A DNA stretch of 64,000 bases from Adiantum capillus-veneris (Eukaryota; Streptophyta; Polypodiopsida; Polypodiales; Pteridaceae), in NCBI GenBank assembly GCA_014529385.2, contig CM043956.1:92086721-92150720 (forward strand), written 5' to 3'. The notes below the pieces were generated by a model, which did not search any database, had not been told where the DNA came from, and was given only the letters and a program-made list of their open reading frames with translations. Of the stretch, positions 11,337 to 21,777 are shown in pieces. The first letter of the stretch is position 1. Each line of letters starts with the position of its first letter. Made by a program: the position numbers and the translations under genes.

Positions 11337-11650
11337 TAATTGAGTGGGCCTTTGAGCCTAAGGATGTCAACAAAATGCTCTTGAGGTGATGCAATGGATG
11401 ATGGTTCTTATCATAGTGTAGATGACAAGGAGAAGGTACTAGTAACTCCAAAGAATGGGGGCAAATTACTAGAAATTTCCACCAGATCGTTGTGCTCTTG
11501 GTTCTGTGATGTAGTATTGATGGTTGCAAAAAGTTGAGATAGATGGAGATTTCTTACAAGTGAACTATGCCTTGATGTCCTTTGTAGACGGTGGGAACAG
11601 TCCCTAGACTGGAGTTATGACTGACAGATGAACTGGTAATTACGAAGACA

Positions 11651-11993
11651 GTTATTGCAGTAATTTCACAGTGGACAACCAATCAGAGACCCAGTCAGAC
11701 ACTTATAAATAGGGGCCATTACTTCATTTTACGAGGAATGCTTTTGGGGAAAGGACTTAGAGTTGTCTTGACATTATTGTATTGTGTACTCTTTTGCCTA
11801 TAAGCTTAGAGCAGTCCTTTGGTTCACATAGTACTCTATTCCAATTGTATTGATATGAATATAACGCAGTTCCAATTTCAGTTCTAGTCGATATGTCATT
11901 TCCAATGCAATTACTATTCTAGCTCCATTTCAGTGTGAGTGTCTTTGTCTGATATGTGGTCTATCTGAACTGACAACCAACTCTTAACCCAAC
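11651..11993 (+). repeat. LTR-like sequence of an old Ty3 element (copy 1)
   Basis: Homologous to 23950-24313. Both share TATAAATAGGGGCCATTACTTC (TATA at 11704-11710), the run TTGCCTATAAGCTTAGAG, and the end CTCTTAACCCAACA. The gag ATG at 12104 follows about 110 bases later, which fits a 5' LTR and leader. The left boundary is not defined. Confidence 0.6.
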
Positions 11994-12103
11994 ACTAGAA
12001 TAGCTATTTGAAGAGACAAGATCATTCCATTTTTGTGATCACGATGGCTTGAGCTGAAGTGATCTTGACAGGGGATCACTCTCCCAGTTGATTCCTTACA
12101 GTC

Positions 12104-12685
12104 ATGCCACCCAGAAGAGTTGCTCGTGATAGAAAGCCATCAACCACATTCACGCAGAATCCAGAACGTGTCAGCCCAATATAGGAGGAGTCCAGAGCGT
12201 GGCTTTGACAGTGACACAAAGGCGGGTGATGAGATCGATCACAACTTGGATCAACAAGAGGCTAGGAAACAGGATGACTTCCAACACTCAATGGGGTACA
12301 AGCGTCGGTGATCGGAGAGGGGCTCTTGATTTGTTGAATCTCAGAAGAAGGCTAAGGGAAAATCCAAAAAGCACACTGATGAGAGTGAAGGTAGCAATAG
12401 CAGACACAAGTCAGGACTTCGGAAGACTGAAAGGAAACCAAATCTAGATACAATAACTAAATGAATGATACCGACCAATGGGAAGGAAACACATCACTAC
12501 AGCAACAAGAAGTCCAGAGAGCCAGCTCAGATTGGAAAGACAAGACCAGACACCATGACAGATCCATTGATTTGAAAATCGCCTTTCCAGTATTCAAAGA
12601 GGGCAAGCATATGTTCACAGTGAAGCTTTTGAGCAGTATGTAGATCTCAAGAACATTAATGAAGATGAATGGGGAGACTATTTTC
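12104..12685 (+). pseudogene. Ty3-like gag, N-terminal part, decayed
   Basis: Begins ATG-PPRRVARDRKPSTTFTQNPE at 12104, a typical basic gag start, then is broken by several stops and frameshifts. The segment just before 12685 (NINEDEWGDYF) runs into an inserted mini-LTR element; the gag continues on its far side at 13817 in the same frame. Together they form the CA-like region of a Ty3 Gag. Confidence 0.6.
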
Positions 12686-12906
12686 TGTTAGGTAAAGGGG
12701 GTGGGCCTCACCGTGCTTTGTCCGTGTCCGTAGGGCAATGTCTGGCCGCCCATATTTATCTCCTTATTCTTTATACATACAAAGAATAAGGAGCTCTCAC
12801 TTATTCTCACACTGTGCTCATACAGTGAGATTTGGGAGCTCCACCCCACATCCCTGTGTCGTGCTCTCTCTCCCTCTCTTCTCTCTCCATCTTCACTGCA
12901 TGCACA
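12686..12906 (+). repeat. Left LTR of the nested mini element
   Basis: Shares with the right LTR the blocks GTAAAGG, GTCCG..GGCCGCC, ATAAGGAGC, CCACCCACATCC and a CT-rich end. The exact right boundary is uncertain by a few bases. No clear primer-binding site follows it. Confidence 0.7.
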
Positions 12907-12911
12907 TATGT

Positions 12912-13395
12912 AGTGATTGCAGATAGCGCACGGGAGGCGAGTATAGCCAGGTTTGCATAGATTTTGTTAGCGTTTGGACATCTCATGTTCGACTTGTTAG
13001 TGTCGAGGCCCGATCTAACAACTGTAGTGGGAGCATTTACAAGAGGAATAGTGAGTCATACGGTGACTGACACTAGCATGATGCTTCATGGAGCTTTGCA
13101 GACCATATAGAGTTGTCTACGTGTGAGAGGGACGTAGCTTCCCTAGTGTCGATGTTGACACATGCATACGCGATGGATAGTTTTGATGATGCAGTGATTG
13201 CAGATAGCGCACGGGAGGGGAGTACTACCAGGTTTGCGTAGATTTTGTCAGCATTCGGGCAACTCATGTTCGACTTGTTAATGTCGAGGCCTGATCTAGC
13301 AGTTGTAGTGGGAGCATTAGCAGGGATAGTCAGTTGTACAATGACTAACATGATGCTTCGTGGAGCTTTGCAGACCATACAGAGTTTTCTGCGGG
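12912..13395 (+). repeat. Diverged direct repeat inside the mini element
   Basis: Blocks of about 200 bp start at 12912 and 13193 (offset 281). Both contain AGTGATTGCAGATAGCGCAC and CTCATGTTCGACTTGTTA. They encode no recognised domain. Confidence 0.75.
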
Positions 13396-13582
13396 ATTTA
13401 CACACAGGCTCTAACGTGGGTACGTACACTAGCGTACCACCACAGCCGATACGACTACGTTTAGATCGACAGAGTGAGCCAGTGGGCATAGGTTGAGAGA
13501 GTCTCTCACCTAGTTTTTTGTACATACTAGTAGTTAAGCTAGTAGGTCTCACTTATCGGTGCATCGCCTTTAAGTGGGAGAT

Positions 13583-13734
13583 TGTTGGGGTAAAGGCTCT
13601 CCGCCTTTTGCCCGCCCGGAAGTCCAGTGTCCGGCCGCCTGCGCACATGTGTACATACCCTTTTCTTCATATACATGAGAATAAGGAGCACCTCATTCTT
13701 ACTTCTTCCAGAGGTTTCTCCACCCACATCCTGT

Positions 13735-13770
<36 letters not shown>

Positions 13771-13811
13771 CTTCTCGCTCTCTGCACACACACTCCATTT
13801 GCGCACTCACA
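13583..13811 (+). repeat. Right LTR of the nested mini element
   Basis: 229 bp, from TGTTGGGG to CTCACA. A (TC)n run at 13737-13768 is expanded relative to the left LTR. The TTTTC target duplication follows immediately. Confidence 0.8.
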
Positions 13812-13816
13812 TTTTC

Positions 13817-14640
13817 CTCAAACATTGAAGGACACATCTCAAAAATGGTACTACTATTATCCAACCTACCAACTCCGAATATACAATAAGCTGACCAAAG
13901 CATTCAGGCTTGAATATCCAGCTAACAGAGGAGATGAAGATATTTCGTGTGAGCCAGAAAAAATGAATAAATAAAAGTATCGGCTTGCAGTTATATGGAG
14001 AATATTAAAGAGCTGACCAGACAGCTACACAAACCACCATCCAAAAAGCAAATGCGGGCTTGGTTCTTTAGTAGGTTCAAAAGTAAAAAGCTAAGGGAAC
14101 AGGAGGTTTCAACCCCGACAAATAAATTCAATGATCTGGTGCATCGAGCTCTGAAATTGGAACAACAGGAGAAGGGACATAAAAGCAGAAGGAATTCTAG
14201 TGACACTCAAACGACCATTGAAGAGTTGGAGACTACCTCTAGTTCCAGTTCATGGGACAACGAATCGGATGATAAACCTAAGAGTAAAAAGAAGGGGTCC
14301 TAAATGAAGAAGCTAGAAGAAATGTCCAAACAAATTACTGAGATGGCAAAAACTAGAGCTTCAGAGAAAAAAAAAGAAACTTGGTGTTCACATTGTAGAT
14401 CTAGATGTCTCCGATCACACGAGTGTTCTCAATGCACGTATTGTAAAGCGTACGGGCATGCATGGAACAATTGTGGGATAATGATTCATCACTTCAAGAA
14501 AGGTAAGTATTTATTTATGATAGCAATGATGAGTCCAGAACGAGTTAAGACTGAAGGGGCAAGTGGCTCCAAAGAAAATGAGACCAGCACACAAGTGCTG
14601 GAGGGGCAGAGGCAAGTACGAACAAGGGGGTGATGGGGTA
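13817..14640 (+). pseudogene. Ty3-like gag, C-terminal part with zinc knuckles
   Basis: Resumes with PQTLKDTSQKWYYYYPTY, the conserved tryptophan-tyrosine block of Ty3 Gag. It continues through basic and Ser-rich segments (13995-14303) to a knuckle C-TY-C-KAYG-H-AWNN-C (about 14437-14478), preceded by a Cys-rich WCSHC...HEC block. Stops at 13972, 14303 and 14633 and frame changes break it. A further degenerate knuckle (CKKYGLLAVQCP) lies at about 14680-14720. Confidence 0.7.
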
Positions 14641-15743
14641 GAGGAAGAGATGACTTTAGCAAAAGAAGTCTAAATTTCTATACTTGCAAAAAATATGGCC
14701 TCCTTGCAGTTCAATGCCCGAATGTTGCCAAATCAGAAGGGTCTGAACAGGAACCACCCCACCAAGTGCCCGTAAGGGTAGTGACTAGAAGCAATGGTAT
14801 AGTCCTTGAGGAAATTTTAGAAGAACCTAAGACAAAGTAGAATCCCGAGGCAAAGAAGTGGGAGAAGCAACGAGCCACATGGAAATCCAAAGGCAAGGAG
14901 AAAGTAGTGGATGAATGGCAGTACCAACGAGAGTTGGCGGCCAAAATTACAAAAAATCTGGCAAAGAATATTCTAGGCTAGCCAGAGTGTTCAAATTCGA
15001 GGAAGATTCAGAAACTACCTTCACAAGCTCAACCAAAAAACAACTCAAGGAAATAGGCAAGGAGAAGCAGCGAACGACTGCATTGAATGCTTCAATGATT
15101 GAAGTGGTCGAGAGCTTGGTTAAAGAGGTAACACAAGTCAGATCAGATTTGACTAATACCGAGTTGATGAGAGATCGATCAAGAAGACCATCACAACATA
15201 CACTAGCCACCAAACAGAGGAAGTCAACCTAGTGGAACTGTGAAGATAACAAAATAGAGGAAAGATCTTCCAGTTTGGATTGTAGCTCCAGTAATGAACA
15301 TGATAAGATATATGTGAAGGTCTACGAAAGAATCCAAAAATTAAAAATAGATCTTGATGACATCAAACACACATTACCAAAAGCTGCAAAGCTCATTAGA
15401 CAGAAGAGGAAAGAAAAAGCCGAAGCACGAGCAGTGGACCTGGTTGCCATATGGGATGATAAAGTTTTAGTTACTCAAGTCGATTACAAACTCAAGAAGC
15501 AGTGGAAGCCATTATCTGGAGTAATAATGGATGGGGGAGCTGGAGCTAATATCCTTGGAGAGAATCTATGACAAAAATTGGGGATTCATGATTTAAAACT
15601 AGCACCATTCATGGTACTAATGGATGACCATAGGATAGTCCAGGCCACACAAATAGTGGAGAATATACAAATCAGGGTGGGTAAAGAGAAATTTAAAACC
15701 ATATTTTTTGTTCTGGATGTACATGGTGCATATGGAATGCTTC
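14641..15743 (+). pseudogene. Ty3-like protease region, decayed
   Basis: Segments at 14915-15232, 15275-15571 and 15578-15743 cover a lysine-rich linker, then a retropepsin-like domain: GVIMDGGAGANIL, APFMVLMDD, IQIRVG and FFVLDVHGAYGMLL. The catalytic D-S/T-G is D-G-G here, so the enzyme would be inactive even if frames were intact. The domain is cut at 15743 by a Ty1/copia LTR. Confidence 0.65.
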
Positions 15744-16062
15744 TGTTAAGTATGAAGCCTGATTTATCCCTTGTAACTTTTTGTATAAAAAATGCACATT
15801 TGTAAGGTCTCCGTTATGAGGAGAAACCATCGTGCGCGAAGAAAAGTCACTTGTCGAAAAACCAAAAATTCATGGCCGAAATATTCCTTTCTGCCGGAAT
15901 ATTATGGCTGGACGACGATCGAAAAGCGATTGGATAATGGCCGATCGATTGGCCGGTGGTGGCTGGTGGTCAAAAGTCAATGGCCGGGGGTCGATGGCCG
16001 AATTCAATGGCTGGTGGCCGATTTCAAAGGCGGACTTGTCTTCTCAGGGGTGGTCACACATG
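15744..16062 (+). repeat. Truncated 5' LTR of a Ty1/copia element
   Basis: Starts TGTTAAGTATGAAGCCTG and matches the first ~320 bp of the solo LTR at 17780-18544, including the GGCCGG-rich minisatellite. The match stops after GTCACACATGG, where copia gag coding sequence begins. An internal deletion therefore removed the LTR's 3' half, the primer-binding site and the start of gag. Confidence 0.8.
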
Positions 16063-17363
16063 GATGCCATGTGAAGCTTGGATTGTCCTTGACCGAAAAG
16101 CATTAGAAACAATCCAGTTAAGCTTGACATCAATGATGGCATTCAACGTTTCAGAGATTAAGACCACGTAGGACTTGATGAAGTCACTTGACGGCCTCTA
16201 CGAGAAACCATTGGCATCCAGTAAGATATTTCTCATGAAGCACTTGTTCAATCTAAAAATGACAGAGAATGGTTCAATGGCATAACACCGAAACAAATTT
16301 AACACCAACATAAGTCAACTTCGATCGGTGAAGGTCAATTTCAATGATGAAGTGTGAGCCCTCCTTATACTACCGTCTCTACCACATAGTTGGGACAACG
16401 TTGTGATGGCTGTAAGTAACTCTGTCTCTGACACAAAAACTCTTAGGTTTTGATGATGTTGTGGATGCTCTCCTAATCGAGGAAATGCGAAGGAGAACCA
16501 CATGTGAATTATCAAGTGCTACACTGCCAGTGGAAACAAGAGGAAGGCCTAAGGAGAGGTTCAAAAACCAAAAGGTTCGAGATCGCTCAAGGCGGAGAAA
16601 GTCACGCACAAAGTGAGTTCTTGAATGTTGGAACTGCAGCAAGAAGGGCCATGTCAAGAAGGATTGTTGGTCAAAGAAGAAGAAGGAGTCATAGTCTCAA
16701 GACAACAAGCCAACATCAAAGGCCATTGTGACAGGTAAAGTAGAGCAAGATGCTCTAATTCTCTCATTAGACAATGTGTCTAATTCTTGGATAGTAGATT
16801 CCGGGCCTTCATTCCATGAGACACCACACAAGCAACATTTCCAAGATTACACCAAAGGTAATTTTGGATATGTATACTTGGGAGATGATGAAGCTTGTAA
16901 AATTATCGACAAAGGCACAATTTGTGTCAAAACTACTAATGGAAATGAATGGAAGCTTAAAGATGTTAGGCACGTTCCTTCTCTTTGCAAAACATTGATC
17001 TCTACAGGACAATTGGATGACGAAGGTCACAACTTTGCATTCAGAAACAAACGTTGGAAGATCTCAAAGGGATCTTTGGTGGTTGCCAAAGGAGAAAAGG
17101 TTGGTATACTCTACTTGTGTACTGTCAACACACAATCTTCAACTTGTGCAACAACTACAAAAGTCGACAGTGCGGTGTGGCACTACTGGATTGGGCATAT
17201 GAGTGCCAAAGGAATGCAAATCCTTCAATCACAGAAGCTTCTACTAGGTTTAAAAGAAGTGGACTTAGAGTTCTGTGAAGATTGTGTCTATAGTCTGAGG
17301 GGACCTGAGTCAATTGGAAACTTCCAGCAACCATATGATCTTTCAATGTTTCTTCTTTGTTAG
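16063..17363 (+). pseudogene. Ty1/copia gag, protease and pre-integrase domain
   Basis: The 5' part is a UBN2-type gag (AWIVLDRKALETIQLSL, GLYEKP, FLMKHLFNLKM, NVVMAVSNSVS) broken by stops. A knuckle C-WN-C-SKKG-H-VKKD-C lies at 16626-16667. In the same frame a protease follows (SWIVDSGPSFHETPH, DSG intact), then VRHVPSL, LISTGQLDDEGH and the zinc-binding pre-integrase domain (WHYWIGHMSAKG...FCEDC). The frame is open from about 16617 to 17363 but coding similarity ends near 17345; integrase core, RT and RNase H are missing. The orientation matches its LTR. Confidence 0.85.
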
Positions 17364-17369
17364 GGTCTG

Positions 17370-20138
17370 TTAGTTAGAGGCTCTAGGGCTTCTAACTGGT
17401 GTACCATTTCTTAGCACATAAGCTGAGCTTGATGGATTTACAGCTCCCCCCTTCCTAGGGCGATCACTATAGCTTGCTTCATTATAAATTGTTTGGCTCT
17501 GGTTTAGTCTCACCTTTTGGGAGTGTGAAGGTACACTTTGAGTAGCACTATTGATGTTTGGCATATGTAAACCTTCTGCATAGTTTCCTATGTATCTCCG
17601 TGAAACATGACAAATTATTCCCCAAGTCAAGCTATAGATAGCATTATCTTTGTCCTGATACTGTCTATCCCATGGGTCTTCTATGATGTGAGATTTTGTG
17701 GTTTTAGGACCCAAGGCATCATAGATGCTAGACTCTTGTCTATATCTACGACTGTTTTGGTCAAAGTATATGCTCGTTTTGTTAAGTATAGAGCCTGATT
17801 TACCCTTGTAATTTTCTGTGGTAAAAGCGCACATTTGTAAGGCCCCCATTATGAGGAGAAGCCATCGTGTGTGAAGGAAAATCACTCACCGGAAACCAAA
17901 ATTTTCACGGACAAGAATCAGGGGCAACTTTAGAGGCATCGGGGGCCTCCGCCCCCGAGACTTTTTTTTCTGTTGGAATATTCCTTTTTCGCCGGAATAT
18001 TATGGCCGGACGCGGGCCGAAAAGTGGTCGGAAAACAACCGGTCGGTTGGCCGGTAGTCAATGGCCGGTGGTCGGAAGTCAATGGCCGGTGGCCGAATTC
18101 AAAAGCGGACTTGTCTTCTCAAGGGCGGTCACACATGGGCAGATTGGAGGGTCCGATTTGAACTTATTCGCACAAGGGCGGCTACACATGGCTGTCTCTC
18201 ATAAGAGAGGGCAGCCCTTTTGGCCTATAAAAGGAGGCCATTTCTACACACATTTCATAGTGTGAAGTTGATGCAACAAGGTGAGTGTGAGGTGGTGAGA
18301 GTGAAGCAAGGCGGGAGCTCTATCAAGGGTTTAATCCCTTAGTAAACTACTTTTTTTTGAAGTGCTAAAGCCATTGAGTGGCTGCTTTCCCGTGGACGTA
18401 GCCCACATTGGGTGAACCACGTATATCGTGTGTACTCTCTCTCTCTCTCTCTCTCTACTCTATAATCTCTTGTGTGTGAAATCTATCTCTCTCCATTAAG
18501 TAATCTACTCAAAAATCTATTTAGCTACGTCTTATTTTCTAACACGTTTAGTTATAACATCAAAGCTTGATTTTCGATGGAGGAGAGTTTGGCTCTGGAC
18601 AGATTTGTGGGTTCACTCGGGTAATATCCTTCAACTCTAGAGAGGATGGGCTATAATAGATTCTTTCCTCTGAAATGAACCATCCTTTCTGACCTATTAC
18701 TGGACGCACTTCTATGAGTTGGTATGTGGGCCGTTCAAACACTGGTTGATCCTTTTTGTACAGTTTTTCTTTTTGGTCTACATAGTGTGCATATGAATTA
18801 TGTGTACCATACAAAGCTAACATCACTCTGTTTGATGTGTCCCTTTGACTCGTGAATGATTGCACACTTGTGGCAGTGGATGCAAAATCATTTGCAAACC
18901 TAACAGTCTTTTTGACCTTTGGTGATATCTGGACACCTTGACCAAGTTCATGCAAGAATTTGTTGTTCAAAGAATCAATTTTAAGCTTTTCAGGTGCCTG
19001 TGCATCTTTATATTGATTTTGAACTTGCAGTGCTTGTACTAGTGCTTCTAACGGTAATGCAAAATCATCTGATTGCATTAAAAGTGACAAGTTAAATGCA
19101 CTTACATCGAGATTCACATTTCCAATTTTCTCTGTACCTTGCTTGGTAGTTGATGTATCCTTGTTGGCTGGATTTCTTGGACAATCTTCAGAAAAATGTC
19201 CACCTTTTCATCCACAATATGAGAAATACACCATGACTGGTGGTATTTCAGTTGGTTCTATCATGTCAGGCTCTAGCTGAGAAGCTTCTGCTTCTATGCT
19301 TGCCAAGTTGACGGCATCTTATTTCAGAACACTAAGCATCAAGTTGTAGACTGCTCCATCTTGACCTTTGTACCGTCTTTGGCTTGGTTCTCCCAATATA
19401 CTGGCTTCTATTGGCGGATCTGTTGGATCTTGCAATTCTGGTTCACGATTATAGATCTGACCACTGTAATCCATATACAATGACCCTGATTGCATATGCA
19501 CTAACTGCATGTTTTGCTGGCCTGTGCAGATTTTTGGATAAACACTTGGGTTGACTTTTTGAAATTCTATCTGCATTTCATCTTTGAGCTTGCAGTACCT
19601 AGCTCCACTGAAGTCTGTGAACATCTAGGAGTTCTCTAAATCTGGCTTTACTCTAATCAATAGGATCGTGGCTTCTGTGTTGCTTTTGCTGCTCATTAGA
19701 TATCTATGGCCTTCTGAATCTGCATATAAGACTTTATCTCCATTGTAGCCATACTTGAGTCCATGTTGGCTGGTTTTGTAAAAACTGTCTCCTAGCAGAT
19801 TTTGTTATCGATTAGCAGAATTTCTCCTGTTCGATTTTGATTAAATTGCTTATGACAAAGCAATTTTGACAATTGATTGCTTTTAGACTCACAAGAGTTG
19901 ATTAGCTCTAGCTTGAAAGTTTCAAAATTGATTTGGGCCTTTGAAATGATGAAAATCTAGGCTCTGAATACCCTAATATGTAATCCTCCGTGATTTGTGT
20001 CCCTCTTCGTCCAATCAGAAGCTTAATTTGCATGCTTGATTTTGACAACTTTATAAAATTTCTGCTCACGGCTTCAAATTGGTCATTTTCAGCTGTCCTT
20101 CTCTGATTTGGTTCTCTTAGCGGTGTATAATTTTCCAA
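17370..20138 (-). pseudogene. Unclassified gag-like protein with CCHC knuckle, decayed
   Basis: On the minus strand, segments at 20138-19908, about 19800-19630, 19624-19319, about 19320-18560 and 17779-17370 appear to form one long protein. It starts near a region with IKLLIGRRGTQITEDYILGYSEPRFSSF. A degenerate knuckle, YCG-x-KGGHFSEDCPRNP, lies at about 19190-19230. A tyrosine-rich motif of the form Y-x-D-x-x-G-x-x-Y recurs (YADSEGHRY, YMDYSGQIY, YFDQNSRRY). Several stops interrupt it, and a solo LTR (17780-18544) is inserted. The 20138 start is TTG, so the true start is unknown. It is retroelement-like by the knuckle; I cannot assign a family, and a pararetroviral capsid is an untested alternative. 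Confidence 0.45.
17780..18544 (+). mobile_element. Solo Ty1/copia LTR with CGTTT target duplication
   Basis: 765 bp from TGTTAAGTATAG to TTTCTAACA, flanked on both sides by CGTTT (17775-17779 and 18545-18549). It contains a TATAAAA at 18226-18232 and a short minisatellite of GGCCGGTGG-type units. It lacks any interior, so it arose by LTR-LTR recombination. Homologous copies lie at 15744-16062 (truncated) and 37834-38634 (inverse). Confidence 0.92.
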
Positions 20139-20460
20139 GATTTACTTTTTTCGACTTGCTCGCTTTTGCGCGGTTTGCTCGGTTTGTGGTGTGTGATTCT
20201 CTCGGCGGTATGTTTTCTGCTTTTCTGCCTCTTTCGACGACTTTCTTTTTATTTTTCTTAAATTTTTGTGAAATTTTGATTTTTTTTAATTTTTTGGTAA
20301 TTTTGTAATCATTATGGATTTTTTTTGAGTTTTTATGATTTTTTAAATATTTTTTGTGATTTATCTGTGGAATTCTTGAAATTGTTATAAATTTTTCTAT
20401 GAGGCCATTATTTTTTACAAGTTTTTTTGGTGAGTTTTTTTATTTTTTTGTAATTTTTTT
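20139..20460. other. T-rich stretch, no gene
   Basis: Very T-rich and simple on the plus strand. It lies upstream of the minus-strand gag-like remnant and could be its leader; no LTR or primer-binding site is recognisable. Confidence 0.4.
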
Positions 20461-20577
20461 GGCGAGGAGGTCCCTGGGGGGGTTTGGCGGAGCTGGAGAT
20501 GGCTTTCTGCCTTTATGTCACACAACAACCAAGGTGCACGGCGGCCAGTGCACAAAATCGCGAATGCAAGTGCAGCC

Positions 20578-20652
<75 letters not shown>

Positions 20653-20945
20653 CGCACTGCTCGAAAAAAACCTAGGTTTAGTGTAGTCCCAACTACGAAT
20701 TTTGAAATTTACCTCTAAATTTTTTATTTGAAGGTAAGAAAACCTTCAAATTTTGTCAATTTACCTATGTTGTTTCACATGTGTAGGTTTGCCAAGTTTT
20801 TGGAAAAAAGTTTTTTTTGAGCACTGGTGAGGAGGTCCCGGGGGGGGGGTTGCCGGCCTTCTGCCTTTATGTCGCACAACAACCAAGGTGCACGGTGGCC
20901 AGTGCACAAAATCGCTAATGCAAGTGGAGCCTGCCTCGAATGACC

Positions 20946-21004
<59 letters not shown>

Positions 21005-21290
21005 CACAGTGCTCGAAAAAGACCTAGGTTTAGTGTAGTCTCACCTACAAATTTTGAAATTTACATCTAAATTTTTTATTTGAAGGCAAGAAAACCTTCA
21101 AATTTGTCAATTTACCTCTATTGTTTGACATGTGTAGGTTTGCCAAGGTTTTGGAAAAAAGTTTTTTTCGAGCATTGGCAAGGACATCTGAGAGGGGGGG
21201 GGGGGGGGGTTGCTGTTGCTGGAGATGGCCTTCTGCCTTTATGTCGCACGACAACCAAGGTACACGGCGGCCACTGCACAAAATCTTTCT
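20461..21290. repeat. Tandem array of ~360-bp units containing (GA)n
   Basis: Three units share the block CTTTATGTCRCACRACAACC (at 20511, 20864 and 21237; spacings 353 and 373) and GGTTTGCCAAG...GGAAAAAAG. The first two units carry long (GA)n tracts (20579-20649, 20948-21001); the third is cut short after a G run. Open frames through the GA tracts are artefacts of the repeat. Confidence 0.85.
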
Positions 21291-21622
21291 CTGTGTGGGG
21301 AGGTTAATTATAGGGGAAGGGTTTCCGGGAGCTATAAATCCTTACAGAGCAGCAAAATCCAATTTGGGAGGCTTTTAAGAGTAAGTTGGTGGTGAGTGTG
21401 ACGAGGGTAAAGATGGACCATGCCGCCACCGAAGGCGACGCTGTTTTACTAGTACCCATAAAAAGGAAGAATCCCTCAAAAAACAGTGAACACGATTGAG
21501 ATGACCTTTAATACACCGCCTACTCAAGAAGGCTGTGTTGGCTATATATATACACAAGAAGATTTAGAAATTTTCTCATGTAGGAAAACGGAGTCTTTCT
21601 CAGTGTTGTTCATACAATGCAT

Positions 21623-21777
21623 AACATCATGAGCTTCTGATCGAGAGGCACTGCATACCTACCTAGGTACGATTGGGGGCAGGGGACCCCCGGCCCCCCC
21701 ACCGAGCCGGTGGTCCAATGCCCCCAATCGTACCTAGCTAGGTATGGGGCGCCTCCCTCACAGAAGCTCATGATGTT
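21623..21777. repeat. 155-bp GC-rich fold-back element
   Basis: Outer arms 21623-21639 and 21761-21777 are exact inverted copies of 17 bp (AACATCATGAGCTTCTG). Inner arms 21656-21680 and 21720-21744 match at 24 of 25 positions around TACGATTGGGGGC. The loop is C/G-rich. The structure would form a long hairpin in DNA or RNA. It could be a MITE or a small-RNA precursor; no target duplication was found. Confidence 0.85.

Larger units (their letters stand above)
12686..13811 (+). mobile_element. TRIM-like mini LTR retrotransposon nested in gag
   Basis: Two diverged terminal repeats (12686-12906 and 13583-13811, starting TGTTAGGTAAAGG and TGTTGGGGTAAAGG) flank a 0.68-kb interior. The element is bordered by the 5-bp target duplication TTTTC (12681-12685 and 13812-13816). 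A polypurine stretch, TAAGTGGGAGAT (13571-13582), abuts the right LTR. The interior encodes no known retroelement protein and contains a roughly 200-bp duplication. Whole length is about 1.1 kb. Removing it restores the gag reading frame, which confirms the ends. Confidence 0.85.
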
